From Paragonimus skrjabini miyazakii (taxonomy: Eukaryota; Platyhelminthes; Trematoda; Plagiorchiida; Troglotrematidae): a stretch of DNA of 64,000 nt. This document shows, piece after piece, positions 14,501 to 29,500 of this stretch. Location of the stretch: contig JTDE01003521.1 in assembly GCA_014338405.1 (NCBI GenBank), positions 2,416 to 66,415 on the forward strand. The letters run 5' to 3'. Both the position numbers and the translations under genes were made by a program. The notes under the pieces were generated by a model. It had not been told where the DNA came from and ran no database searches. It saw only the letters and a list, made by a program, of their open reading frames with translations. Numbering within the stretch: the stretch's first letter is position 1; every line of letters begins with the position of its first letter.

Positions 14501-17500
14501 TACAGAGAACCAGTTGTGTTCTCATTACAGTCCTTTTTCGTTTTCTAATCATACAGTCTGTCAATTTGGGTGTGTCGACGGGTCTCCACTATTCTAATGA
14601 CTAAGCGACTGTTCTTCCCAAGATATATAGGGGGTGACGAATACTAATTGTAAACATGCACAAACTGATTCTGAGGTGGTGTTTGTGCAGGATTTCTTGC
14701 TTGCCTTCCTTGTATACTCATTTTCCTCAGTATCCCATTCGTATTTTTCACAAGCTGAATTCGAAACGAAGATCGCAACGAGTTCGCACTTACATCTGGA
14801 ACGTTAGACTCACTCCCGAACAGTGTCTGCCTCGGACATTCTGAGAGCGCCAATTTGAAGTTTTTGTACACTCCAGCGTTGGATACATGTTCTGTATCCT
14901 CTGTCATGTGTAAATCTCAATGCTTTTGGGGATTTGGATTATCTAACCATTGTGAAATCAGTATGGGAATTGTCCACTAGGGTGTTAACGGTTAGGTACC
15001 GTTTGCTCAATTGACACCAGTGAAATTCGTAACAACGACTGAGAGGAATGAGTGAAGAGAGCGAACCGTAAGATCAATACCACAGTAAAGGGGTCCGGTT
15101 TCGCGGTCATGTGGTAAGGTTGCTCGTTTGTTAACGTTATATACCTGATCTTTTAATTAAAGATTTTGGCATATGTTCAGGAACGCCTTTAGAACTGTAG
15201 CCATGCTGTTTGTGATCTCGTACATTTCACTAACGCTGATGCGAACGTACATCCACTGCTCGATTACTTCCACTGGTTCACCATCAACGATCATAACAAC
15301 AACAGAATCTCACTAATCTTGTAACACCTTCTACTTAAAACCTGTAAAGCTCATATCATTCTAACGAACTGATGCCTCTTATTTTTCTTTGTGTATTCAG
15401 CTCCGTCCGTGAACCGTCACTAGTTAGACAAAAATCGTCGGTATACTGTTAGATTCGAAGTCTATTGCCTGCGAGCATTTTCACACCCTCATATTCGCGG
15501 TCTGTCGGAGTGAGCCCTAGGATCTTGTTTACTGCATTGCTGAATCGGAGGACAAAGTGGGGAACATTGTCGCACTCCACTTGAGATGCCGAGGTATGAG
15601 GATAAGTTGTCACAAGACATAATCTGGTCCAGGATCTAACGGTAGATTGCTTTCAGGACGTTAGCCTACTTCTTTGGCAGATTCCTCCCTGACAGATAGC
15701 TCCAAAGTACATCTGTTTTAACCAAACCAAAGGCTGCTCTAAAGCCGCTTACGTTTCTGGCAGTGTGTGAATGTGATAAATTCCGTGATGCAACCCGGCT
15801 ATGAGCTGGCGATTATCTTGCTTACTCTTTACGCTTGTCTGCGTGCAATTTTGACGCGACAGAGCTTTCTGGAATCTCTAAACCTTTGGTGTTTACTGAG
15901 CCCCTGCTTTTCAAACAGTGATGAACAGTGCTAGGTGCGCATGCTGTCTGTCTACTGTGTTGGCCTGTTAGCCTATCTTGCTGATTCTTTTGGTTTGGTC
16001 AGTACTGTCGCATGCATTCGTATATATGGTCAGATTGTAGTTTGAGTAATCGCTCGGTGAAATAAAGTCGGAGAGCGGATATTCTGTGATGCATCTCTTC
16101 GCGTTGTCTTGTTAACTTTTTATGAAGTAATCCCAGTGGGTTAGACAATAATTTTCGTTTCTCTTGCAGCACAAACTACACTAACTACTTTTAGGGATAC
16201 AACTAACATTAGTTATGTAACTTAGGTCACCGATAGTTTTGAGCATGTTTGCTACCTAAATTTCGACAGCCTGTTAGCCAACACGTGTTCCTTTCACAAA
16301 TGTAACGCCATCAAGCATCAGTATTGAGATGAGAGACTTTAAAAAATCTAATACGAGAAGAAACACTTTACAGTGCATCGAGGTGCTAGCACAACTGAGG
16401 TGCACGATTCTGGACAAAAATTGTCTTTCTGAACGTGACCTATCACATCTGAGGTAGTCGACTTCAAGTTCCTTGTATGAAACTGGCAAGTCTTCAGGGA
16501 ACCCAGAGTTGTCCGCAAACAGACTGGTCAGTCTCGATTGAGAGAGCTGATCCTGTCATATTCGATAATATATGGAGCATTATTGACTGAATATGTTCCT
16601 CAGTCTGTAGTATGCAGGGGTGATCTACTAGAAGCATTGTGAACATTGTCCCGTATCCTGCAATCTTTTTAGTTCAAGCTGTTTAGCTCCTTTACTCATC
16701 CATCATATTGTTGTTGGGTACTGTAGTACTGTCGTGGTGGTCAAGCCGAAGTAATGCACCGTGTGCTCATTCGTCAGCAGCAAGATCGTGTTATTGTCAG
16801 ATCCTCCTGAATCGATTACTCCATCTGTTTCACTTCATGTCAAATGACACAAAGAACGTTCATTGATGGGCAAACCATTTGTCGGATCACTCATGACTCT
16901 CCAAGGCTAAATTATCTAACGGACCGCATCGGGTAAACGAACCCATAAACGAGTAAAGTGTGGTTTAACGAAATGATATCTTGTTCTCAGATATATACTT
17001 AGACATAAACCAGCTTCCGGTAGATGCAGTTGGTACCTCATATCCTCCTCGAGCTGAAGAGCAGCAGCTGATGCTATTTCCTTATTGCAGTTTGAAGAGC
17101 CATCTATGTTTCGTTGTAATAATCAAATCGTTCAGCAGTGCTTAGAGTTTTTTAAATTGTTGGATCAGATAAGGGTGCCTCTTTGCTACGTTTACTGATC
17201 TGTCAATGATACACCGCATCTCTCAAGTCACTTCTACTCATTCATCTCGTTGTAGAATATTCCTCTCGCCCTGAACATTCAGGTTTCGTTAACGTTCTGC
17301 TTGTTATTCTTGCTGTAGACGAGTCAGTACCTGTGTTCTGTTAGTGTTCGGATAGGCAGCAGTTTGCATTATAGGTTTCATTTGTTTATTGAAATTGATT
17401 ATCTTTATTTCTTCCTTCGATGTGAATATATTCAGCTTGTTCTGCCTGACATGAATTGATCACAGTGAAATTTGGAATGTTGTTGTTCAATCAGAACCGA

Positions 17501-20500
17501 CCTTCTTATCAGTCACAAAGTGTGTATTGCCTCCTCTTGTGAGATAGGTGCTGTTGTCCAGTCCCTGTTAAAGGGTTGGATAGTCGAATGGTACATGTGA
17601 TGATTCCCCTGTCTCGTGTTCAGTGAGACTGTCTTGTGGTAGTTGGTCATTCTGGAGACTTACCTAAGTTCTGATTTTCTGTGACGTGACAGGAGGTGAG
17701 TGGAGAGTTTGCTCAGATGAGGCTGGAAATGACGATGAGTTTACCGGATTATCCGCTCCATGTTGCACTGTTGTTCGACGTCTGTTCTTTAGTATGTCGC
17801 CAGTTCATTTTGTGCATAAATGGTTTGAAATAACTTAATTATGGCCTATATTGTTGTGATTTTACATACCTGGCAGGATGTACGTTAACTTGGACATTTT
17901 CGTGAAAACTGTCTGTTGTGGTCGTTTTAGAGGCCATGGGAGTCGCCTTTCAGCATTATGTGTTGTCGATTGAATTTCACTGTTTGCTGGAATGGTGGTT
18001 ATTGAAAGTGTATTATTTTTGTGATAGTGTTACTCTATTAAAAGTGCATTTTACGAACGTCAGTTCTACGATACGGACGGGTATGTTCTTTAAAAGCTAT
18101 CACTCCCTACTTGATGTAGAAATATGCACAGTTGTATATGCAGTTCCTGTGTGTAATTCCGTCTCCACTTTCTGCCTTTACAAACGAAATCCATTCGGTT
18201 TATTTGTTCTCTTGGACGTGAATGAATGCTTAGGGTGATCGACTTTCATTTGGATGACGGTAAAAGCTACCCAGTAGCTAAATTCACATTGGACTACTAG
18301 AATATGCGATTGATTTTTATGATGGTGATAGAGCAGAACCATTAAGTGCTTCAAAACAGTGATGTATATCAACTTCTTTTGTCGACTGGCACATATTTTA
18401 TTGAGCGGTCTCTCGGCAAGAGTGCAAAGTTTTACACAGAAAACACTGAATCGAACGCTTACTGGAAGGGAACTTTTTACTATCCTGTTCGTAACGTAAC
18501 TGTCGACCCACACATTTCTTTGCCGAGTGAGCTTGCTTTTTTTAGGTGTTTGTGTTTGGTTTAACTATCACCTTCCAGTCGCGCGCGGAGGTGGATCGCA
18601 GTCCTTGCTGATGTGTAATCCACAGGAGCGTTTCTGATCCAGTTATTCCCACAATACTATTCATCCGGGGTTTAAAACGGAGGCTTAGTTTTAAGGCGCC
18701 AGTGAACTTCGTCCTTAGGTTGTCGTGACTCTTCTCTGATTTGTCTCGGCTGCCTGGGTTTACTCTGTCCTTTCGCTGCTCATATTTAGGAGTGTTGTGT
18801 CTTGTTTGTCCATTCCCCTCAACCTTAATAGTTTAATCTAAATGAAATGAAGAGTAAGATTGTGTAACCCTGAAGAAAAGTTTTTTGCGATTACTAACAA
18901 CTTTTTTAGTACGGTGGACTGTTTAGATTGAAAGTGTTGAAAACGCCTGCTTACTTGTGCATGTATGTTTAAAGGAATCGTTCTCAATGCATTCGTTGTT
19001 CTTGGGGTCGTGATTTTGAGTCCCTTTGTGTTCTCTTACTAATGATGGTTGACCCATAGGACATGTTTCAAGTAAACAGCATTTCTTCATGCGTGCTTCA
19101 ATGTTTCTTGATTACTTGGTCGTTGTGTTCACTGCTCACATCTGCTAATCAGCCAGGATGGGCACTTTCTTCCCTTCTTCTAGCAATCAGAGGAAGTGGT
19201 TTCAGTGAATTGACTGTGACCATTGTAAACGTAGGGGTTTGTCGAGCTTCCTTTGTTTGCACAGTTGAATTCTCAACGATCGGATGCTGATCGCTTCAAC
19301 TATTGGCAACAACTTCCTTTGAAATCGACGGTGATATTTAGTCAGGTTATTTCTTGTATCATACTAAGGACAGAAAAGATAAGCTTCAAGTTACAACGGA
19401 GTATCACGACTAAACTGAAATGTAGAATGATAATTGTTACAGTTTGATAGGCCAGGTCGCAGGTGGGAGGAATGTAATCAAGTTGAAGAGGTCTGAACAG
19501 CAGCAACCGTGAGTCTTGTAACGGAATTATTTGCTCCGGTCTAAACGCAGATTCAATCAGTTTGTATTTTAGTCCACTTTTGAAGTCTGGACGTGAATCA
19601 ATATTTAAGTCAGTCATTTTTGGTTTTATCTTTCAGAATGGCTCATTGTTGCATATCTGCTTACGATGAAGAACGTAACCTTTACCACTGTTGTGTTTGG
19701 ATTTATGTTCAGGCGCACGTACACAATCACGTTTGAAAATTCAGTTTCTGCTGTTTAGATCTCTTCAACTTAATTGCATTCTTCCTACACGTGACCCGGC
19801 CTATCACATTGCAGCAACTACTACCCCAAATGTCACTCAACACGTGATACCTCATTGTCACTTGCACCACATTTTTCTGATGCAAGAAATGGAAACTCGG
19901 GTACATTTCCTTGACGATTTCATGGGTCATACGTGTTTCATTAAGTGTGTGTAACTGTTTGTTTATTAATATCCCCAAATGTGCCTGGTTTTCGATTTGA
20001 CTGTATTTTAAGTTAGATGTAAAAATCTGGTCGGTTGCTCATCAAAATCACTCGTGTTTTGCTTTTAATCGTTTTAAGCTGTCTCATTCTGATCGATCTA
20101 TTTGCTTTCTTCCAATACTTGTAATACTGTTAGGAGGCGGGAATTCCTATCGACCTTATCGGAGGGACTAGCATCGGTGCATTCATGAGTGCTTTGTGGG
20201 CAGAAGAAACTCGATACGCACAATTCACACAGAGGGCTCGTGATTACACTAAATGTTTCAACTCTATTTGGAACAAGGTCAAAGATTTCACCTATCCTGC
20301 CGTATCTATTTTCTCAGGTAATTAGCTTTACAGATTGTGAGCTCTGTTATATCCGACGTCAATGAACTTGTCTGCAACTTGGAACTCGTGATCATCTATC
20401 ATGGATAAGGTCATTCAGTTGCAATTTCTGTCGTTTGTTCGTCATCATTCTCGAGGTCCGTCAATACGCCTGTTGTTATATATTCGTTATTTTGACCGAT

Positions 20501-23500
20501 GATGGCGTTTATCACCCGCCATTGACCATTTGGAGCTAAAACAAGCAGCTTCAACAAGTTAATTATGCCACCAAAAACCTCATTTTATACCTGAGTTTGT
20601 ATCACATAGCTGTAGAACGCTATTGGTTGTTATTGGTCCGTATTGCTTGTCATTGGTTGGAATACCACTCCCTTGTCACTTGTCTAAGATCCAGCGAATT
20701 AGTTATTGTGATATGACGTGCTTTTCCAACGGTAGGTTGATGGATTTTTTTCGTCATGTTCAGGTTCCATTTAAACAATTGTCATGGACGGCTTCTCTCC
20801 CTCGTTCTGTCTGCACAGGCAAAGAATTTAACGATAAGCTTCAGGCAGTCTTCGGTGACCGTCAGGTGGAAGATTTGTGGATCCCTTCGTTTTACGTTAC
20901 CACAGACATCACGAATTGCCGTATGCGCGTTCACACTCAAGGTTTGTTTATCTGTTCTTCCTTGTCCGCTTATTCTCTGACTTTCCTGCTCATGTTCAAC
21001 TCTCCTATGGAATTGTGCTAGCCTGTACCATTTTTCTGGGACAACTACTCGTAAGTAGTTTGACCCGTCGGATAAGAAACCTTATATTAGTGATCACTTC
21101 AAAGGAGAGCTGCTCCAACAAATCATGATTACGAACCCAACCAAACAGAGACATTGTTGATGAGTGTATCTCGCAGACGTAAATTGCTGCCCTTTTCACG
21201 ACGACCTTCAACGAACACCACATTCGGCCACTCTCATATGAGGGACTGTATTTATTAGTTTATAATGTGCTGTACCATCATGCGAACAGCCAGCATACCG
21301 AAAAGTATTCTATTACCACCTCTTGTTACGCGGTTATCAAGTCTGTTGTTTCAAAGCCGTCCCTTAGAGAATATCGTGGACCAGTAGTGGCCTTTGACAA
21401 GAAGTCGATATTTATTCCTAGCTTAGCTAATTTGAGCTTGTTCAGTAATTGGTGTGCCTCCACATTTGGTAGATTCTCTCCTCTTGTCTTATTCATCGTC
21501 TTCAGCGGAAGAAACTTGAGCTCCTAAGATGTGAGGAATGAACAATTAGGTAGACTACGTGTAATGTGTGCCCAGTTGGTGACAACAGTGATACCATATC
21601 ACCATCATATCTCCAAAATCATTTAACATTTGAATTGGTTCGGTTCTCGTCAAGACAAAGGTGCACGACCGAATTGTTGAACTATCTAAGTGAATCCAAT
21701 GAAAAACTCATCCAAGGGATTTTATTAGTTAAATGAATGCATATTGTTTACCGAGTGTCAAGCAGTCGATCAAAAATGATGAGATTCCAAATGTTGACCG
21801 TTGCCGAGGCCGTTAATATCCGATTCCGCAACCCTGACCTCTGCGCTCAAAAGAAGTTCGTGCAGACACCTAGTTTCCCCTGGCCCACAATCAATCAAGC
21901 CCACGATTAGGAACAGTGATTACGTAACTGATAACAAACACGCCTTCCATAACCTCTATTGCCTATTTTTGTGACTCATCCAAGCTACTGTTTTCACATT
22001 TATTGTGGTATAATTAGCCTGGTGATCGAGCACAGAACACGAGTCTTGTTCACTACTTTGTCGTTCTCACGAAAATAGCTTGGACAAAGTAGAATTCAAC
22101 AGAAAAATCTCATATACTTAGATATCTTTCTCATCATGTTCACTGAGTGCGTTAATTTCATAACATAGCCAAGATGGCTGTTCCTCTACTTCTGTTTCAG
22201 AGTGATCGTTGGCGGGAAGATACATTTGGCGACAAGCCGATCATTTTTTATAGTACACCGCCCGTACTCGATCGTACCCTTAGCATTCAGATGAAGCTCT
22301 TAGCTAGTCCGCTTTGGAGAGTGTATCTGAATGAGAAGGCAACAATCGGGCTTCTATGAATCCTCTTGAAGTTGTTAAAACATACAACAGAAACTGCTAA
22401 CCGAACAAGATAAGACCAGTGCGATCGAGAAAAGCATTTCTAGAACTGTAAGATAATCAAAACAACGGTTTGATAGACTCAGCAACGTTTGAACGAATAT
22501 GACCAACTGGAACCATAATACCCAGACTGCATGGTTTACCGAAGGTTCACAAGGATGGGATGGCCATTACGCCCGATTCTTGATATATGTTATTCTCCAT
22601 ATCACTCGATGACACAGTGGTTAACAGAGTTTTCTAGAACCCGTTCGAAGGACATCGTAGTGCATTCGCTGAAAGATACGTTTGAGTTCGTCGATTCTAT
22701 TCGGTCGCTGAATGTGGAAAACAAGGTGTTTTCCCTTAATGTAAGCTCTCTGTTCACGAATGTACCACTTGTGGAAACCGTTGACTACCTCTGTGGGTAT
22801 ATTCGTTCCGAAGGTTTAGATGTGGGCTTACCCGAAGACACGTTTACACAGCTGATATTAACGTGCACACAGAGTGTACAATTTCAGATTGATGAAAACA
22901 GGTACCGTCAGAAGGACGGTGTTGCGATATGGTCACCGTTAGCCCCAGTGTTGGCAGATATCTTCATGACAATGTTATAAAGAACTACGCTTCGTGGACT
23001 TACTGACATAACACTCTTTATAAGAGGTATGTGGACGATATCGTCAGTGTAGTTGACGAAACTATGGATCTGGATAGCCTACTTGCAGAAGCAAACACAT
23101 CACACCCTAATCTCAACTTTACACTTGAGGCCGAGAAAGATGGACGAATATCCTTCCTGGGTGTGGCAGTGAGTCGTCGTGCAGACCGTACGGTTCAGAG
23201 TTGTATTCACAGGAAGGGGACTTGGAACGGCCTGTGTACTCACTTCTTCAGTTACGTACCCCTCAAACAGAAGAGAAACCTCGTTTATAATTTAACATAC
23301 AGAGCTATGAGGTATGCACTGATGACATGATTGAGGCAGGAATTGTGTTTTTACGACGGATATTCGCAGAGAACACCTTTCCTGTAAACTTCGTGGATAG
23401 ACATATGGTACTGACAGAATCGAGAGGTAAGCTCCCATCTGCGGAAAAGAAGTTGGTTTACATGACACTAGACTACAAAGGCGAGACGTTGGCTGAACTG

Positions 23501-26500
23501 GTGACTCGTAGAATAAGTAACGCAATTGAAAAGACCTACATTACGGCACAACTATGCATCTCGTTCACACCCGACTCGGTAGCCAACCTACCGCTCAAAG
23601 GTACGTTGCCTAAATGTGTGACCTCATTTTGTGTTTAATCTTTCACATGCTCCTGTGGAGCATGTTACGTTTGTCGTTTAACTCAGAGGATACGTGAACA
23701 CCACTCCGCGTGGCTGACTAAAGGCGAGGTGAAGTTCATTTCGAGTGCAATTCTGGCTCACCTTGTTGACTCAGGGCACCAAGTCACACCGGAGGTGGCT
23801 TTCCAGCCCATTTACCGGTTGCCCAGTCGTCAATCCGGAGGAGTCCAATTTCGTATTTTGACCACCGCGGAAGCGATCGGAATTCGATTGCGCAATCCAT
23901 AGTTGTGCGCTCAGAAGAATTTTGTACAGGCCGTACGGTTACCATGGGCTCCCGTGACTGACTCGACACCCCCGGTGGTCAATTTTGTCACCCAACTGCC
24001 CTCCAATTCACAATCTCGTGACGTAATTATGTGACTGCTTTTGATTTTGATCGCTTGACAACCATGATGATATAAAATGTTATGTAATTGGCCCGATGAT
24101 TAATAACGGAAAACAGACTGTTCACCAAAACACCTTTTTACAAGAGAAAATGCATAATATCTCTTTTGAGATCATATTGTTTTCATTAACTGCACTTTCG
24201 TTTATTCCCGATTGGATATTTATTCCATTACAAAGCTGAACTTATCTCTTTCCGAAACACTTGGGTGCCGACTTTTCAAATTTTATATTTCGCACGAGAA
24301 ACAACCAAGACCGTTAGTGGTTCCTCGAAGTCGTGAACTTTGATTTTGGAGGATGTTGTGTGATCAGTTTTTTTGTTTGGCCGCGAAGCCTGGCTCATTC
24401 AAGCTAAACTGCGTGAGGTGTCCGAAACAGCAGCGACGTTTTTCGCGACTGACAGACAGACTCTGTAGACTGCTGATCCTAACATCCTTGTCGTATGGTC
24501 CTAGTTGGCATCAGCATAGCTTACGAATGCCAATTAGCCGCTTGCCACGTTGATGGCGGTGAGGCTAGAAGTCGCCGTTTGGTGGCATCATATAACTTGG
24601 GTTTCCGTCCCAAAGTTACTGACATTGAAGTCAGCTCTAGCCGGACGTTTCTGGGGTCTTGGCTGGAGCCCAAGAGTCAGTGCACAACTCTGGTTGTGAA
24701 CGCTGTCTGATATGGCGTGGGATAGAAGCCAATAAGATTCGTGTCTTGAATGTCTGGGTATGTTGACTGAACTTTTTTCTCTAAATCTCTTTCATCTCAT
24801 ATTCCGCACAAGTTTTTCTCGTTCTTTGCCACTGTATTTAGCTGTTTCTTGTCGAATGTGATGTTTATACCTCTCCCTCTACCAGGCTTTCTACCGGCAC
24901 TTCTTTGTTGGATTTTTCGATTTGCCATTGATACACCCCATCTCTCAAATCACTTCTACTCGTTCATCTCGTTGTAGAATATTCCGCTCGCCCTGAACAT
25001 TCAGGTTCCGTTAACGTTCTGCTTGTTGTTCTTGCTGTAAACTAGTCAGTACCTGTGTTCTGTTAGTGTTCGGATAGGCAGCAGCTTGCATTATAGGTCT
25101 CATTTGTTTATTGAAATTGATTATCTTTATTTCTTCCTTCGATGTGAATATATTCAGCTTGTTCTGCCTGACATGAATTGATCACAGTCAAATTTGAAAT
25201 GTTGTTGTTCAATCGGAACCGACCTTCTTATCAGTCACAAAGTGTTTAGTGCCTCTTCGTGTGGGATAGGTGCTGTTATCCAGTCCCTGTTAAAGGGTTG
25301 GATAGTCGAATGGTACATGCGATGATTCCCCTGTCTCGTGTTCAGTGAGACTGTCTTGTGGTAGTTGGTCATTCTGGAGACTTACCTAAGTTCTGATTTT
25401 CTGTGACGTGACAGGAGGTGAGTGGAGAGTTTGCTCAGATGAGGCCGGAAATGACGATGAGTTTACCGGATTATCCGCTCCATGTGCACTGTTGTTCCAC
25501 GCGCACTCCCTGAACTGGTATTGCTGTAGTCAGGTTGCAGGGATGTGAATATTGTGGGAATAAGCTTCAATTAACCTCTTGTCCCTCGTGTATTTTTTCG
25601 TGGTGATCGCTTTAGAGGGGTTACGCACTGAAAAAGTGTTCGCTGTTGCGTTTCTGGCAGTTCTCTTTCAACCTGATTTATTTCGTTAGATTTTCCTGTT
25701 TCCTTTCAAAGTGATCGTCTTGCTTGTTTGTTCCTTTTGATAAACTTTCACTGCTGGAGTTGGTATGGTGCATATCTTCCCCAACAACTTGAATGCATTG
25801 AACACTTAATGGGAACTAGATCAGTGTGGGCTAATCGTCTGTTGGAAACCTGGATTCCACCGATCTTTGGTGGGTGATATTTTCTCATGTTCAGTTTTAT
25901 CTTCTTGTTGGCCCTGTTCCTTGGGAAGTTTTGCTTTTTTCATGAGTTGTTATTACTCTTCTGAATAAGTTCATTTGGGTCCTGATTAGAGGTTTTATTT
26001 TAGTGCTTTTGGAGCTCACCTGTTGATCATTGATTCATTGGTAGAATACTTCACTGGGCCGTGATGTGATACCCGAACGTTTAGGCCAAACTGTATGACA
26101 TAGTTGGCTGGAGTCGATGCGAATAATGCTGCAACTGTTCTGGTAATGGTCGTTATCTGAACATTCAACTTGTATTGATTTTGTTAGCCCTATCCTATTA
26201 ATTCTAGCCTATAAACTTTGCCTGGGATTCAAGTCTATGTCCAAACAATAATATGAAGTTTTTTGTTATTGCACTGCTTAAAATTCATTTGGATGACAGC
26301 TTTCTTGATATCTGGATCTATATGCGTGTGCGTAAAGCTACGTCATTCTGACAACAAGTGTCAGTCAACTCATTGCAGTTGCTAAACTTTGGTCCAAGAT
26401 TTCTAAGGCTTTTGGAGTACCCCTTGGTTGATGCTATACATGCCAGAAGTAAAGGATACAGTATATTCATTTATTTATAACGGCCGTGAACCTGACTTCA

Positions 26501-29500
26501 CGGCACTGTGTCTGGTTTGTCGTTTTCCGCATTAGTACCGAGAAATGTTGTAAAAGACAGATTGTCAAGAGGAAAAGAAAAACGCAAGTTTGGATAAAAG
26601 ATTTAAAAATGCTGTGGCTGCAGGCACACCATAAGCAGCATTCTGAGTGACCGTGAGATCCCCAACTTAGCAGACCGTATTTTTCCATTGTACTTATTGG
26701 ATCAGTCGGAATCATTAAATTGATTCTGGCAATCATCTCGTCTTACTATTGACCATATGGGGGGCTTAACGTCCCGCGCGGCGATCATACAGCCAACTAA
26801 TAGCCTGTGTGCCCCATAAATTGAAAGCCTTACAAATATATATTTGAATTTTGTCTTCATGGATAGCACATTATGACTTCAACAACAAGCGATACGTCTT
26901 CCGAGGAAAATCTTTATCTTTAAGAAATTTCCTCACATACTTTCTTTTAACGTTTCACCACCCATCTACCTTCAATTTACTCGCCATAATCACAAAACCC
27001 ATTCTGTTCCAACCATATTGGGTTTGTTTGTTTATAGAGAATCCAGAGGTTCATGGTTTTTTCTGACGCATTTTGATCATGTCGATTGTAATACAAAACA
27101 AAAAAAACTTATGGCTTCATATCTGTTCAAAAAACGGGGATGACAGTTGTTGGCCACTCAGAACTATGCCATCATTTACTCACTAAAATGAATCACACGA
27201 AACTGTGATCAGTCGTATTCATGTAATGGATAGTTTGCTCTGTAGTGCATTGATCGTTCTGCAGGACCTGTTGTGGATGCAGTTTATCGCGCATGCCAAG
27301 TTTTCAAGATCAAATTCTAAACGTGTTACAGCCATTCAGATTCTAGGATAAAGCAATCACATGAGTATTTAGTATATGTTGAAATGTCATGAGACCTCGT
27401 GGAATGCTTGTGTGTTCCAATTGGACTTACTGCTTGTTGAAGAAGCCATAAGCATGACTTACCTTAGTTCTGTTGTCAAATTTGCCGGTAAACCTTAACT
27501 GGGGTATCTAATTAGATGACCTATATAAGTGAGTATATTGGATCCAATGGAGCTTATTTTTATTCAGCCTTTTAGTTCAACCCTTGTTTTGTGGGCTGTC
27601 TGAGAACACATTAAAATAAATAACGTTTCTAGGGTCTTTTGAAACACTTGCTTCCTTTTAACGAATTCATCAGAACAGAAGAAAGATAGATGTTGCAGTA
27701 TGCTCACATTTCGTTTACTTTCATCAGTCGCAAGCGTAAAACACGACAATTATATAGATCATACAGATAAGGACTAACACGGACTAACCACGTCTGCAAA
27801 CACACCAAGTATTATGTAATCAAGACCATGGCAGTCCGATAGGTTGCCTTGACCAGTTTTGTGTACATAATGTCAGCTGGTAAGTTCGAATGAACATCGT
27901 TCCGCAGGAAGCCGGTAACTTCGGGTTTCGACCGCGCAACAGTATCTTTAATGGGTTAACTGGGTCAGTTTGGTGATTTGTTGTCATCAGGTGTTTGACA
28001 GTCGATGACGTTGGATTTCCAACAGCCGGTTGATCGAGTTGAGATTAGTGTGTCATCAGTTGTTTCAATCATTTCGGGATGCGTTCGGCCATTCGCTGTT
28101 GTTACCTATGTGAACGTCACTGCAACTGCAAGTGAACTGGTACGCAACATGGAAACAGAAGAGTTTGGCAAACTACTTTCGCGATTGCAGAGAACTGGTC
28201 CTCTGGTGGTTTGAACTAAGTGCAATTGTGCAGCCGCATACGTTCGGGCTAGGGCCGGGTTTCTGCACGACACCGATGACCAGATAGTCACCTTTGTATG
28301 GCAAAAACAGGAAAATATCCTTCTTTTGAACCGTCAGTATGAGGCTTGGTGTTCTTATTCACCGTGTTATGTGCTTCATTGAACTGTTCGGGGTATCCAT
28401 CTGCTAGTGGAGTTTGATTCAACAACTCCTGTTTTCTCTGCTCATTCGAACCTACAGGCTGACATTATGTACACAAAACATAATACTTGGTGTGTATGCA
28501 GACGTGTTCAGTCCGTGTTAGTGCTTATCTGTATGATTTATATAACTGGAATGTTTTACGTTTGCGACCGAGGAAAGTAAACGAAATGTCAACATATCGC
28601 AACATATATATTCTTTCTGCTCCAGTGATGATTCTGCGGTCATTAATAACGCATCTTGTTCTGCACATTTGAAACGGCAGCCACCGAACCAGCTCTTGAC
28701 CGGTTTATCTCACTGGAGCAGTGATGAGTTGGTATTTTCCGACCATATCTGTTATGGGTAAAAAGAGTGAAAATTTTAACAGTATACAAAAAAACTAAAA
28801 GATTTACTACGCCAGCTTAATCAGGAACACAACGGTGGCTAGTGACGCTTCTCGTTCGTTGTTATGGTGACAGGAAACTAACCTGACAAATTTATCCGTG
28901 ACTTATGGTTGTGTTGTCAGACTGGAAGACGTGAAATTATTATGAGTGCTTGATTTAGTTGCACATCTCGTCCCCAGATGTGGTTATCACAGACGGACGC
29001 TCCAATTACTGTTTGATTGAGGGATTTGTTCTAACGCGCTCCTCTATTCCGAAGATTGTTGCTACAATTCGCAAACTACTGTTGCTAAACATTCGTGTGT
29101 TTGTTTTTAGTGATATAAGGCTTTCCAAGCGGTTATCGGAGTGACCTGATTGTATTAGCTTGCTTGCTTTCAGACTGTACGTTTCTTTAATCCATGTGAT
29201 TTGGTTTCACCCAGAGTGAACAGTATATCGGTATGAAGAATTACATTGTTTTCCGTTATCATATAAAAGATTGTTTTGGATCTTATACCGATCGCCTTTG
29301 GCTCTCAGACAATAGTAAATACTATTTACCCGTTAGACGCAATTTCAAGTTTTACTTTGGTCACTGATGTAGTAGCAAACAAAATTTCTGTCAGTGGACA
29401 GTCTTCGATAACATTATCGTATGATTTGGCTCAGTTCAAAGGTTCATTCTGGTGCACACTTTGTCAAGGTTGACAAGCTACCGTCGTACGTTCATTTCAG

